Shown here: one piece after another, positions 52,601 to 63,824 of the stretch
Numbering within the stretch: the stretch's first letter is position 1
Layout of the letters: every line of letters begins with the position of its first letter
Source: Amblyornis subalaris
Lineage: Eukaryota > Chordata > Aves > Passeriformes > Ptilonorhynchidae
Direction: 5' to 3'
DNA length: 64,000 nucleotides
Assembly (NCBI GenBank): GCA_018881555.1
Contig: JACAXG010000033.1
Coordinates: 6,034,979 to 6,098,978 of the forward strand
The notes under the pieces: generated by a model
The model's input: the letters and a program-made list of their open reading frames with translations, nothing else
Database searches by the model: none
Told to the model about the DNA's origin: nothing
Program-made: the position numbers and the translations under genes

Positions 52601-55600
52601 TGTTCTCCTACTGCATTTCCTGGGCAGGTGTGTTTGCCTCAATGTCCTTCAATGCTCTTAAATACAACCGTGTCCCAGCTGCATTTGACTGAAGAAAGTA
52701 GTGTCCAAAGAGTAGTAATTCAGGATGAGGGTACATGCAGGAGGGTGGAAGATGTTGAGATTAAAGTTGTTTCTGCAACCTCAGTGCAGGAGCTCTCAGA
52801 GATGTCCATGCAGCTGCCCTCTATGCAGCCTCTTGCCTGGGTCAGAGCAGCACAGCAATGCCATGACAGGGGCACTTAANAACACTAAGCTCTGCCATTT
52901 CTTTAATTTGACTGTCAGGTCTTGCCTGCACAAGATATGGATTATTTCAGAACACCATTTTTGCATTTCCTTAGGTTGAAACNGCTGGGTAGGAAAAGGA
53001 TCCATAGTGTGATAGCACACTGATTCCCCACAGACACTTTCACAAGTTTGAGATGGTTTACAGTGAGCAAGATGTGGTTGAAAATCTTACTCAGATGTGT
53101 GTTTATAAACATATAGAGACTTCTGCCTGGTAGTGTGTCTGTTTGGCTCAGTTGTGTACATTACTCCCTTAAGACAGCCCCAAAAGGAGTATAGCACAAC
53201 CTTAGGGCTTCCTGCTGTTTTTCAAACTGGCTGCCAGTGGCTTCAGCACTTTGTGTGCACGTAAAAATCTCATCCTGTGCCCAGGAAACAATAACAGCAC
53301 ATGTTCCCCTGCCTTCTCATCTTTCCTCTCTTGGCAGCATTGACAGCAGTGTTCCTAGGTCAAAGCCCAGCTATAGCTGGTTCTGTCTCTGAAGGCCTGT
53401 CACACTGGTCCCTCTCCCACCACTGCTGTCTGGCTCCACCAGTGATCCCATAGGCAGTCATATGTTGGCACCAGGGCAGCCACTGGGATGCTCACAGGGT
53501 CTAGATGCCTTGTCAGCTTAGAGACAAGTTATGCTAAGACTTTGGATCTTGTGCAAGCTTTTCGTCAGTATGATAAGTTATTTTCCATCTTTGGAGAGAA
53601 GCTCACTCCATGGACCTACACAGTTATTAAGTTGAAATCTACTGTACTCAAGGGTGAAGCAATGTATGTCCACATTTAGTCTCTAGCAGACACTTCTACC
53701 TCCTTACTGCATCCAAAAGAATAGGTGGAAAATCCTTTTTATTTATTTTATATTGCTTAACAGGCTTCAACACTGACTGATCTTCATAAATACCAAGATG
53801 TTACTGCACTCCTATTTACTGCTAAAAGGTTATCTGCACCATTTCAGAGAGTGTTATAGTTGTAAAGGCCTCGAGTTTGTGCTCTTTATCTGTTTAATGC
53901 TAGATTTTTTTGTGTCTGCAGGAAATCCAACATGCTCTCCTGTATTTCATCTTCAGATCTACACAGGCATGTGCATTCCTGCAAGTAAATGAACATCAAG
54001 TGGCTAAATATTCAGTTACCGTTAGACATTTTCAAGGCTTGAAAGGCAAAGTCAGAAGACAATTACAGGTTACAAGAACACGGCAAAAAATTGTCATTCT
54101 TGTAATGTAGTTATTAAATAGAAAAATGTATTGATATGCCGTATATCATTAGGAGGGTTAGTCTTCACCAGACTTCCTTCTTTACAAAATGTGCTGGACT
54201 CTGCCATTTAGAATAAAATAGGTAATGTAAAAGTGAGTGTTGTACCTGCCATTCGGAAAATAGAAGAAATGTGAATGCTTTGGATTTTGTGCAAGGGAAC
54301 AATGACTAAACCATTTACATTAACTGAAACAGAAGTTCAGTTTTGTTTGTTGTCATAATCACAGAGATTTCAAAGGGTTTATGATAATTTTGACCTGAAA
54401 AGATTCTGCTTCATTATTCTAACAGCAGAGAGTGATCATCTGAGTTTTCTCTTAATACCTTATACTTCATGTTAAAATCTGAAGGAGTAGGCCTTGTTTG
54501 CCTCTTTGGCCTACTTCTCNCTTTCTGTTTCTGCTCTTCTTTTTTTTAAGTCTCTTTTAGAGAAGTAAAAGGAAGGAAAAAGTGTGCAGTGATGATGTCA
54601 GGTAGCCAGAGATGAGTGGGGCTGCAGAGTGCCACAGCCCTTTGAGGCATTCTGGGATTCATATGGCTCTATGGGTTGGAACATCTAACCAAAAGAAAGT
54701 GTGTGTCTGCTCACAAGCTAACTTTTTTTTTCTATTTCTCACAATCTTGTGGGAGGGAACAATCTGCCCAACTGAAAGAATTATTATTTTACTATCGCCT
54801 ACTCAATTAAATAAAACTTAAAAGTTTAAATAAAATTTCTTCACCAAAATTTAACCCATGAAAGTTAAGGAATGATCACTTACCCAGGTCAGATTCTTTA
54901 CAGCTGAGACGAGTAATGCATCCATCTAGTAAAAAACTCAGTTCTCACATACGATATCACTACATGCTACTAATTCAATTCACAGAATTGGAACTAGATA
55001 AACAAAGNAGCAAAACAACTGAAAAAGAGGTAACAACAACAGTGGTTATAATTTAACATTAATGTTTTTATTGTTTTCTAGCCGTATAATTGAGTTTTAT
55101 GTAACCAGACTTCAGACTGCCTCTGCCTTGGGCTGTCCTTTCTGCTTGAACTCTGCGTTTTGCATTAGCCTCATCCCTTGATTGATTTCTTTCTCGTTTT
55201 CAGGGGCCAAGCTAAAGCAATGCTCCACTGATTCCTCCAGAATTATTCCCTGCAAATGCAGGGTATTCCCACAATGGGCCAGGCAGGATCAGCCTTGGTA
55301 AAGCGCAAGCTGCTCCTGGGCTCATCAAGGCAGAGGCCCTGGCCCTGCTGGTCACTCCAGGCTGGGGATAGCACCCACACAGACACCTGCATACACACTC
55401 AGGGTATGTGAGTTCTTTACACATACATGAGACTCACAAACAATTTGCAACATTCAAACCACTGGATTGTTAAGATTTATAGTTGATACTAAAAACATGC
55501 CTTCTGCTTCTTCGTTGAGCTGTTTTGATGAGCCTGTAGTGCCAGAAATACTTTGTGGCATTAAGCTTAATGAAAGCTCAGTTAAAAAAGAGGAATAGAA

Positions 55601-56749
55601 GAGAACTTTCCAGACANTCGTACTGAAAATGGGTAATGTTAATATCTCACACTAAAGCAACCTAATTATTTCTGTAGGGACCTTCATTTAGGGGACTAAT
55701 TTGCAAGTCACATGGGACTGTTTGATCTCTTCATGTGGAGAATGGTAGAATTCTGTTAATTTGAAGCGGAGACAATCACATAATGAATTTACCCATGAGG
55801 AAAACAGAGGTCATTGAGCAAGTGTGCCCAGAGCTGTTAGGGCCAGGGAATGACCTCTCATATCTGATTTTACACTGTAACAACTGATGGCACAGCTCTC
55901 TGAAATTACATCTTTATTCAGCAAATTTAAAGAGAAAGCATTCTTAATATTTTTAAGCACAGCTTCTGTTTTGCTCCCTCAAAAAATACCTGCACTTGAC
56001 ATAGTGTAGGCTTGTAAGCATCCAGAAAGGAATGTTACCCATACTGAAAAATTGCTTCTGCAGGAAGTACATTGAGAAAAGATGTTTACATTTTTTCCTC
56101 TTCATTTCTTAAGGAAAAATGTCATATTTTCCTCCCATGTGCTGTTCCCTGGGAAGTAAATCCTTGCAAATAATTCTGATCCCATCTTATTTTGTCAAAA
56201 AAACCAGCCCCATTTATCAGGTGCAGTGATCATCTTGACAGGAGCACCAAGTAAGAATAGAGCTGCTTCTTGCCACTGCAGCTCCCATTAGTCTCTCAAA
56301 ATCTTGACATAACAGAAGGACAAGCAGTGCTTGTCCTGATCTTTGTCATCCCTTCTCTATTTCCAGAACTATTTTCAAAAATCAGACTGGGGCTATATGC
56401 AGCTAGGCTCTTGCTGTGACAACTGATCACCTCAAATTTCCACCTTGGCTTCTCTTTTCACTTCATCTACTTTAAATCTGATGGTACACAGTCTGCTGGC
56501 TGGGTGCTATAACTTAATCTCATATAGGTTAGTTTTTAGAAAAGAGTAATTTTTCAAGTTCAGAGCAATGCCAGTCCCTGCACAGAGGTGGGAAAGAGTG
56601 TTTCTGCTAGAGAAATAAGGTTTTCACAAAAGTGTTCTGAATTATTAAGCAATGCAATAAGCAGGTAAAAAAATAATGAGACAGAGACGATACAGAAAGA
56701 AAGCATGAACTAGCAGATTAAATAGTGCCAGGGATATTTCCAGACACTG
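49626..56749. other. Non-coding DNA, no gene seen
   Basis: No supported gene. GC-richer patches (about 51840-52220, 53200-53500 and 55200-55400) contain only short overlapping frames without known domains. The rest is AT-rich and unique. Confidence 0.6.
50802..50835. repeat. (TTTA)n/(TTTG)n microsatellite
   Basis: TTTA units interrupted by two TTTG units. Confidence 0.92.
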
Positions 56750-57507
56750 AAAGGAGAGGAGCCCTTCCCCTGGTCCAGCGTGGGATCCCTCCNGTGGTAG
56801 ACAGTCCTCCATGGACTTCTCCAATGTGAGTCCATCCCATGGGCATCAGTCCTCCATGAACTTCTGCAACATGGGTCACTTCTTCACAGGGTGCAGTCCT
56901 TCAGGAACAGCCTGCTCCAGCATAGGTACTTCACAGATCACAAGTCCTACCAGGAAACCTCCTATATCATGGGTTCCTCTCTCCACTGTTCCACAAGTCA
57001 CTGCCAGGAGTCTTCTCCAGCACAGGTTTCCCACAGGCTCACAGCCCTCTTTCAGGCATCCACCTGCTTTGCTGCGGGTCTCCTCCAAGGGCTGCATCTG
57101 GATGTCTGCATCCCCGTGGTCCACCATGGGCTGCAGGGGCACAGCTGCCTCACCATGGTCTTCACCACGGGCTGCAGGTGAATCTCTGCTCTGTTGCCTG
57201 GACCATCTCCTCCCCCTCCTTCTACATCGACTCTGGTGTCCACAGAGCTGTTTTTCTCACATATTCTCACTCCTCTCTTCTCTGAGAGCAATTACATCTT
57301 CCCTATAACTCTTTACCTTCTTCAATGTGTTATCACAGAGGCATTACTATCATTCCTGGCAGGCTCGGCCTTGGCCGGCAGTGGGACATTCTGGAGCCAG
57401 CTGGTATTGGCTCTGCCAGACATGGGGGAAGCTTCTTGCAGCTTCTCAGAGAAGCCACCCCTGTAGCCCCTCCTGCTACCAAAACCTAGCCATGCAAATA
57501 CAATACA
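56750..57507 (-). mobile_element. ERVL-type LTR, 3'-truncated, about 0.76 kb
   Basis: Read on the - strand, the element starts TGTATTGTATTTGCATGG at 57507 and continues with GTTTTGGTAGCAGGAGG. It then passes through a GC-rich stretch with the repeated 'cagcccatggtggaccac' and 'gaagaccatggt' phrases that I associate with a common avian ERVL LTR family. The left part consists of degenerate 45-48-bp units. The expected LTR 3' half (polyadenylation region and CA terminus) is not seen; similarity fades near 56750, so the copy is truncated. The open frames on both strands here (165 codons on +, 137 codons on -) are by-products of the GC-rich repeat. An N lies at 56793. Confidence 0.78.
56802..56990. 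repeat. Degenerate 45-48-bp tandem units inside the LTR
   Basis: The phrase CAGTCCT(C/T)CA or a close variant recurs at 56802, 56847, 56894 and about 56942, giving periods of about 45, 47 and 48. Each unit also carries a 'ggaacttct'-like and a 'catgggt'-like block. Confidence 0.75.
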
Positions 57508-58869
57508 GACTGCTTGTCCATTGATTTGATGAATAGAGAGAAATAGATTTAGGAAGGATTTCCTTCCTGTCCTGTTTTGACAGACAGATAGATTGGAGCC
57601 TGTCAACCTTCTTACTATGAGCAACTCTACTGTCTTTCCTGCTGGCTGGTCACCACAGGCCTGGCCCATGTTGCTGCCCTGGCTCTGTTCTGTGGGGTGA
57701 AATGTAGGTCCAAATATCAGAAAACTGCCTGACATTTTAAGTCTGTACTTCTAACCCTAAGTAGTAATCCCAGACCACCATTCCCAGGGCATGCATATGC
57801 ACATTCCTGTCCAAGAGGAAAGGTATGAAAGATGAAGGCAAATTTAGTTGGAAGATCTGTCTTTATACACAGTACAAGGGCTGACCTTTTTTTTTCCTAT
57901 TGTAGGTCTAAGAATGCAGGCTTTGGTAAAAGTTAACAGGAATACAGGGAAGAGCCTGTACTCTCCTCAGCATTTTCTGCTGAGGCTTTCTTCTGGAGAG
58001 CACCATACAGATAGTGACAACAACAGAAATGGATAAAGTCAAAAATATATCCTTTTAACTTTCTTTTAGCTAAAAAATACAGTACAGGCCCAACAATGGC
58101 CTTAGCCTTCTCGCTGTGATCTCAGTTTTGAGATGTCTTGAAAATGCTCCTTCCACATGTATTACAGACTGTGTCAGAGGTCTGGTAAGATGAGGCTTCA
58201 GTGAGATATAACATCCACATAAAAATGACAGATTGCAGTCACAAGATGCTATCAGTAGCTCANGAGATAGTGAAATGAAAAGTCTTCAGAAAACAGACTG
58301 CACAGAGCAGTTCTGCTGAAAGATGATGGTGCCACAGGATGACCTCACACATCTGACTCCCCACCAGTGAAGGCAGATGGGGCTGTGTGGTGTGCTGTAG
58401 GTTGCTTCCCTTGAGTGATCAAATACAAGGGCTAAAACAATCACTGAAGCAGAGAATTGTACAAGATTGCCACTTCTATCTGCACACTTTTTACAGAGCA
58501 TCTTATGAAAAAGAAGTGATCAAGGGGAAACAGAAATGTATAAATGGAGGTAATGATACATACTTCTTTTGTAAAGTGTTTTTGGACCAGCAGATTAAAG
58601 CCACAGTATTGTTAGTAATATTATTTGGCAAACAAATGTATTACAACATTTTGAACAACGAAATTTAGAGTGTTTGCAACTTTTGAATAGAAAAAACCCT
58701 CCCAAGAGTAATATCTAGAGCTGTCCCTTTCTTGTAGAAGATGTAGCACTGCGCAAGGCTTCAGAAGTTTGCTTAAAACATTATTAATTCAGTTGTTTTT
58801 CACATTTTCCCCTCACATTTTAAAACCATCTTTGAAAGTAAGTGACATCATAACTACACCAGCTGGAAA

Positions 58870-59337
58870 ATGGCACAAACAAAGTGTACTGGAACAGCAG
58901 TGACAGACTGCAGGGCAGCTCTAATTAATAAATGGCTTGCCTTGCCAGGCACAAAACAGTTGTGTATTGACCGGATGAAGAAAAGGAGCTTTTGCATGAG
59001 TAATATAGTACTAAATAAAGCAGCGTACATGTGTTTTGAGAAAGTACCTAGCAGGGGGTTATATGGAAGAGGGAAGGTTGTTGGGGGTTTGTTTCTTTGT
59101 TTGCTGCTTCTTTCTTGCTTGCTTTGCTGTGCACTTTTCAGTCTGAAACTGGAAGGGTGGCTGACAGGGAGCTATTCTTCTGCATCAGCAAAGGGCTCCA
59201 CCACAGCCCTCATTCCTGTGGTGCCTTCACTCTCTGCAGAGACCAGTACAGAGACTGACAAAGTAAAAAAGCCTTGCATGAGGTTACAGTCATGTCCTGA
59301 AGTCATATATATTCTTCAGAGTATGATTTGTCATTAG
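58870..59337 (+). CDS. Doubtful 155-codon frame with one hydrophobic segment
   Basis: The longest frame outside recognised repeats that begins with a real ATG (AAAATGG context, a fair Kozak match). The product is not recognised. Residues about 70-92 form a leucine- and cysteine-rich hydrophobic stretch that could span a membrane. However, it is encoded by a simple TTTG/CTTG-rich DNA stretch (about 59085-59135), so the hydrophobicity may only reflect base composition. The remainder is Ser/Thr-rich, without known motifs. No neighbouring exon, promoter or polyadenylation signal ties it to a transcript. Chance is the most likely explanation; a lineage-specific transcript cannot be excluded. Confidence 0.12.
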   Translation: MAQTKCTGTAVTDCRAALINKWLALPGTKQLCIDRMKKRSFCMSNIVLNKAAYMCFEKVPSRGLYGRGKVVGGLFLCLLLLSCLLCCALFSLKLEGWLTGSYSSASAKGSTTALIPVVPSLSAETSTETDKVKKPCMRLQSCPEVIYILQSMICH

Positions 59338-60422
59338 AAATATTCATTTTTGATGACTCTATGCAGTTCCCTGTTAAAGTGAACCATCAACTGTCAATAT
59401 ATATTTTATTCCATTCTCTGTGTGTTCATTACTTCCTAGACATGTGAAAACCTGCAGGTAGTTGTTATGTAAGGTGATATTTGTCATTTTTGTTTTCCAT
59501 CTCTTGCACCCACACCTCTTTATTTGTTGTTGAAATCTCTCTGGGCATCACAAAGCTGAACAAGCTCTCACTGTAGCCCTATGGGCCTTTGAAGCTCTCA
59601 ACGGGTCTTTAAGCTCTTTACAGAAGATGCACACACCAAAACTTTAACTTTGGCTTGCTGTGCTTACAAAGTCTTCTGGCAAGGCTGTGTTTATCTTGGG
59701 CTTCCTCCAAGGTCCCACACCCATACCTCTCAAACAGACCAGTGGCTTAGCAATCTCCTTTCTGTGTCTCTCTCCTCAGGCTGGGCTGGTTGTTCTGGGA
59801 GACACAGCAGTGGACATAAATTGGTGTAAGCACTATAGAGAAATTTTTAGTAGAAAATGTGTTGTGTGAACACGGAACAAAATAATAGTAATCNTGATCA
59901 TCATCACCTGTAAATTGAACCTGGTCTCTTCTTATTCATAGCTAAATATTCTTTGGGGTTTGATCAGCCGTCTTCCTGACTCCTGATCCTCTTGCTCTGA
60001 GGTTTCTCAGGTATTTATGTATAGGTTAGGAGCGTTTTGCCCTTTGCTCCACCTATAGCCAGCTTGCTTTCTGTGATGAAGCAATTCGTTAACAAGATCC
60101 ATTGCACCTGGAAAAGGACTGCTTTTCTTTCAACCCAAATACTCCTTATTTTTTGGGAGAGAAGAGTACCTGCTTCCTTAGTTTCTCATTTCATGCCTGT
60201 ACTAGATGACTCGGTAAAGCTGGTTTCTGTCAGGACACAAACCTATCTCAAAACCAGACCAAAACTCATTTAGTGTAAACAGTGTGTTTTGCCTATTCTG
60301 GAGTTTCTTCATGCTACACACATTTTTTTCCAAGGCCCAGTAGTCATTTATTTCAAATTGAAGGTTTGAGTTACATATGAAACTTATAATAACAAATTGA
60401 TAAAAAGCCCTTTAAAAAAATA

Positions 60423-60448
60423 ACAAACAAACAAACAAACAAACAAAC
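60423..60448. repeat. (CAAA)n microsatellite
   Basis: Six to seven CAAA units. Confidence 0.95.
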
Positions 60449-62043
60449 CTCAAGAAATCCCCTTCCCCTTTAAATAAATTTAACATAGGCAGGCCTACGA
60501 AATGCTCTTCCCTAACTGCATGTTAAGGTCAAAAGTTAAACAGTCAATTCTACAACCTCTTCTCACACAAGTGGGATTGCTTGGGTGACACAATACAAAT
60601 GAGGATCATGGTTTTAGAGATGGGACTCATCTCATGAGCTGCTGTGATTTGCAGACTACGCACATACATACGAGCTATTTGGTCACCCGTAAATATTTCT
60701 AGAGAGCATTTTGTCTATCTGTTGCACATATCTACTTGCATATCATCTTCTGTAAGTGCTTCCATCCCTACCTTGAACACAGTGACTCTAGGTGAGTGTC
60801 TCAGGAATCTCACCTCATGTCTCTATACCTGTGCCATGTAACTTCAAGGTTGTACAGATAAAATTACCTGGGATTATACATCTTGGCAATTACACTGGAA
60901 TCATTATCAAGGACACATTTGCTTCCACAATTGCTGCAACGGAATTACATTTCTGCCATAAAATTGGGCTCTGTTAAATGAGATGGTGGCTTTCCACTTT
61001 CAAGGTGCTACCGATTTCCATATTCTACTTTCTGCGTCCACAAATAAAANAGGCTTTTATCATCTCTATCCCCAAACTCATCTCAGATTTCAACAGCTCT
61101 GCTGTGTTTTTTCCAGTTCATGAACCAGCACCTCTGAAAGTTCTTAGACAGCAAATGGGATTACAAATGGAATCTTTAAAAACAATGGCAAGATAACAGT
61201 CACACAGGTATAATAAGTTCCGTTTTAATTTCCAAAGTATGCATGAGATGACAAGCACATTAGTCAGAATAAGGCATATCAATTAAGACGAACAAGGTAA
61301 AACTTAGAGAGAGAGAAAATATCATGTCCAAGTCTTACAGTTTAGCTTATGATTCTACTTTTAAACACAAATATTTAGGAGAAATTTCCATATACATTTA
61401 ACATTAAATAGACTTTTTTTTCTGTAAAACCTAAAGAAATAGAATTTTTTTTTCTCAGGTTTCTTACAAAAGAACAATACTGTCTTGAGATTTGGCAAGC
61501 GCGTACCTACAACTGAACCTCCCAGGCATGTGTTGAACACTCTATTAGTACCAGGAAATGGCATAAACCTTACAATTACGTTAGAATCAATGCCAAAGAT
61601 ATTAATACCTAATTTTAGCACAAAAAAAAAGCCATTTAGAAAAGCTTTTATCCACTAGGAAAAAAGGTTCGAGACATTGAGAACAAAGAAACAATGTAAT
61701 ACTTTTACAAATTTCTCATAATAAGTTTGTAATTGTCATTCCAAAGAGCCACATTGTTGTCATGGAGTCTGTTCTTGTGCCCTGCTTCCCAAGTGTCCTG
61801 GTTTTAGAATTATTATGCAGAGAACACTACTGAGGAGAATCACTTTGTTAGGAAACTGGCATAGCAATTTCTATTACTGTAAGGATTTAAAGAGCACAGT
61901 TGCCTGTCTCAAACACTGTTAAGGCCGCAGAAGGAACTTTGCCATGAGATAAGCACAGAATTGAGGCAACAGGATGGTGCTAAATCCAAGCCTGGTGGAG
62001 GCNGGATCTGGTTAGCTGGCCATTCTGTCAGGAGTCAGATGTT

Positions 62044-62073
62044 ATGCTCAAATATGCTCAAATATGCTCAAAT
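62044..62073. repeat. 10-bp tandem repeat ATGCTCAAAT, three copies
   Basis: Three perfect units in copy A; the homologous site in copy B (about 63852-63871) has two. Confidence 0.95.
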
Positions 62074-62621
62074 ATGGAAGTGGCGAAAGAGATGAAGATG
62101 TACCTTCTTTTCCTCATTCANCCAGAAGATCCCCAGTGACTGATACAAGACCTAGGACTATTGTAACTCTACTGATGAGAAGAAACATCCTGGATAATGC
62201 ATCCAGAGAAAAATTCCCACTGTGGCAAACTGCTCATACCCATATCACCAGTCAAAAAAAGATAGCCCCACGTTAGGGCACAGATGGCATCTGTGACCAC
62301 CAATGACCACTGAAGCCCCCCTGAATATGCCTCTGTGGATACCTGGAACCTGGACTGTAAGAGAAGCCATCACAGCGGGAACTTGAGGTAAGAAGCAGAT
62401 GGTATTATTGTCCAGGTGTTGTCCTAGACCTAGGGGGAGGTTCACAAAGCTTGGGGAGAAGAATCTGTCACTGATAATGGATAAAAGATTGCATGGGCCA
62501 CAAGGAAACCCAACTCAGCAACTGTGCTCAAATCAGCTCAGACTGGATAAAAGGTAATTCTGGCAGGGGGAGATCATGACGACCAACTCATGGCCCATCA
62601 ACCCAAGAAACCCACTGACCC

Positions 62622-62636
62622 AAAAGAAGAGAAAAA
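62622..62636 (+). promoter_or_regulatory. Polypurine tract next to LTR
   Basis: AAAAGAAGAGAAAAA followed by C and then TG. This is the layout of the plus-strand primer site directly upstream of a retroviral 3' LTR. Confidence 0.5.
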
Positions 62637-62637
62637 C

Positions 62638-63011
62638 TGAACATGTGGACTAATTAGTACTAGAATTGAGGGAATAATTTAGCCAATAGAATAAGAGAAC
62701 TGTGTAGCCAACGAACATTGATTCCTTTGTCTGCTAAGATGTGTAAATAGTGAGAAGTTTTGAACAACCTCGGGACCCTCCACCACTGAGAATCCCAGGG
62801 TAAAGAAGGAGCAGTGGGACGTCTCTAGATCCATGTGTGGTGACTGTCTTCTGCTTGATCTTCCTCTCTGTCTCTCCTCTCTTGTCTATTTCTTTCTCTC
62901 TTTCTACCTCACAATTGTTGTTAAATAAAATCTGTATTATTGCCTTTGGCATATGGTCTTGCTTGAACCTTAATTTGGGCATAGGCATCTTTCACTAACT
63001 GGATCTTAACA
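62638..63011 (+). mobile_element. Probable ERV LTR (about 374 bp)
   Basis: Begins with TG right after the polypurine tract and ends CTTAACA at 63011, a CA terminus. A perfect AATAAA polyadenylation signal lies at 62924-62929, about 80 bases before the end, after a long CT-rich stretch, which matches R-U5 organisation. The TG at 62644 (TGTGGAC) is an alternative start that would give better inverted ends. Thirteen bases after the end there is TTTGGTGC (63025-63032), which resembles the start of some primer binding sites, but the spacing is wrong and the match is short. The family is uncertain; it is possibly ERV1-like. Confidence 0.6.
62924..62929 (+). promoter_or_regulatory. AATAAA polyadenylation signal of the LTR
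   Basis: Perfect hexamer in the right position within the proposed LTR. Confidence 0.55.
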
Positions 63012-63824
63012 ATTACACAAATTATTTGGTGCATATTTCCATCACAAACCTTGTGGTAGATCTGAAATGTGAGTAGGTCTTATCCCCNGCCAGCCTAGAA
63101 CAGCTAGGAGGGCCTTGCATCCAGCAGGAAGTATTGTGTATATAATAAGAACCAATTTCCAGAGCATAAGTTCCTGTGAAGACCTGACATCCAAACTACA
63201 TGCAGTTCAAGAGGTCTTTTCTTTGGATTAACTCTAATTTNCTCCTGGTGTCTGAATACTCACTGAAATGTGCTTTAGGATCTTGTTTTTCTTTAGTTTC
63301 ACCTTAGAATCAGAGCCTAAGTACTGTGAATAGTTTCTGGACAAGGACCAGGTTGCAATAGGCAGGGAAGTTATAAGATTGACTTCCAAACATCAATTCT
63401 AGCCTGAATGGAAACACTAATGCAGATGCACCCAGTAAGCACTGTGCACAAAATCTAACGCAGCAGAGCTCCCTGAAGTCCTACAATAGAGTAAGTTGGA
63501 AGTTAGAAGTGCTCTTGATCTTTAATTCTGGCTGTACCAGTAGTGGTACCCCCTCTGTAGGGGGTAGTGACTGCAGGGAAAGCACAGAACTGCCATTGAG
63601 ACATACAGGAGTAACAGCAGAGTTAAAAGTAAATTGGCATTTGGCTGTTTTGCTGGATCAATTTTAGTTGCATTATCACAGTTGCTAACAAAGGATTTTT
63701 CAAAGCCATGTACTGCATGAAGGAGCACTGCACATCCCAGTTTCTCCTGAGTTCACAGGAGGTACCCCACTGCACTATGTCCCACAGATGTCCAGGCTGG
63801 GCTGGTTCCCAGCACAGCCAGTCT
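63012..63824. other. Spacer between the two ERV segments, no gene seen
   Basis: About 810 bases without a supported gene or retroviral motif. It may be host flank or the much-deleted interior of a provirus. N bases at 63088 and 63241. Confidence 0.5.

Larger units (their letters stand above)
57508..62016. other. Non-coding DNA, no confident gene
   Basis: No supported gene. A 155-codon frame at 58870-59337 is listed separately as doubtful. The remainder is AT-rich, with a CAAA microsatellite at 60423-60448 and short A or T runs near 61410-61460 and 61621. Confidence 0.55.
62017..62637 (+). mobile_element. ERV internal 3' segment, copy A
   Basis: This block leads up to a purine-rich tract and a likely LTR. 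Its first 170 bases or so recur at 63825-64000 in the same orientation, at about 96% identity by eye. It includes three 10-bp units ATGCTCAAAT (62044-62073) where the second copy has two. A 70-codon frame (62064-62276) runs through it without a recognisable domain; it may be a decayed env or 3' non-coding part. Identification as retroviral rests on the following polypurine tract and LTR, not on protein motifs. N bases at 62003 and 62121 flank or lie in it. Confidence 0.45.

Noticed and set aside
55185..55203. Pyrimidine tract followed by CAG, resembling a 3' splice acceptor
   Set aside because: The sequence after it has no supported reading frame or donor.
61660..61680. GGTTCGAGAC-like word resembling a tRNA T-loop (B box)
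   Set aside because: No matching A box or cloverleaf arms around it. A similar word near 47268 was rejected for the same reason.
63025..63032. TTTGGTGC as a retroviral primer binding site
   Set aside because: Only eight bases match and it lies 13 bases after the proposed LTR end instead of directly next to it.
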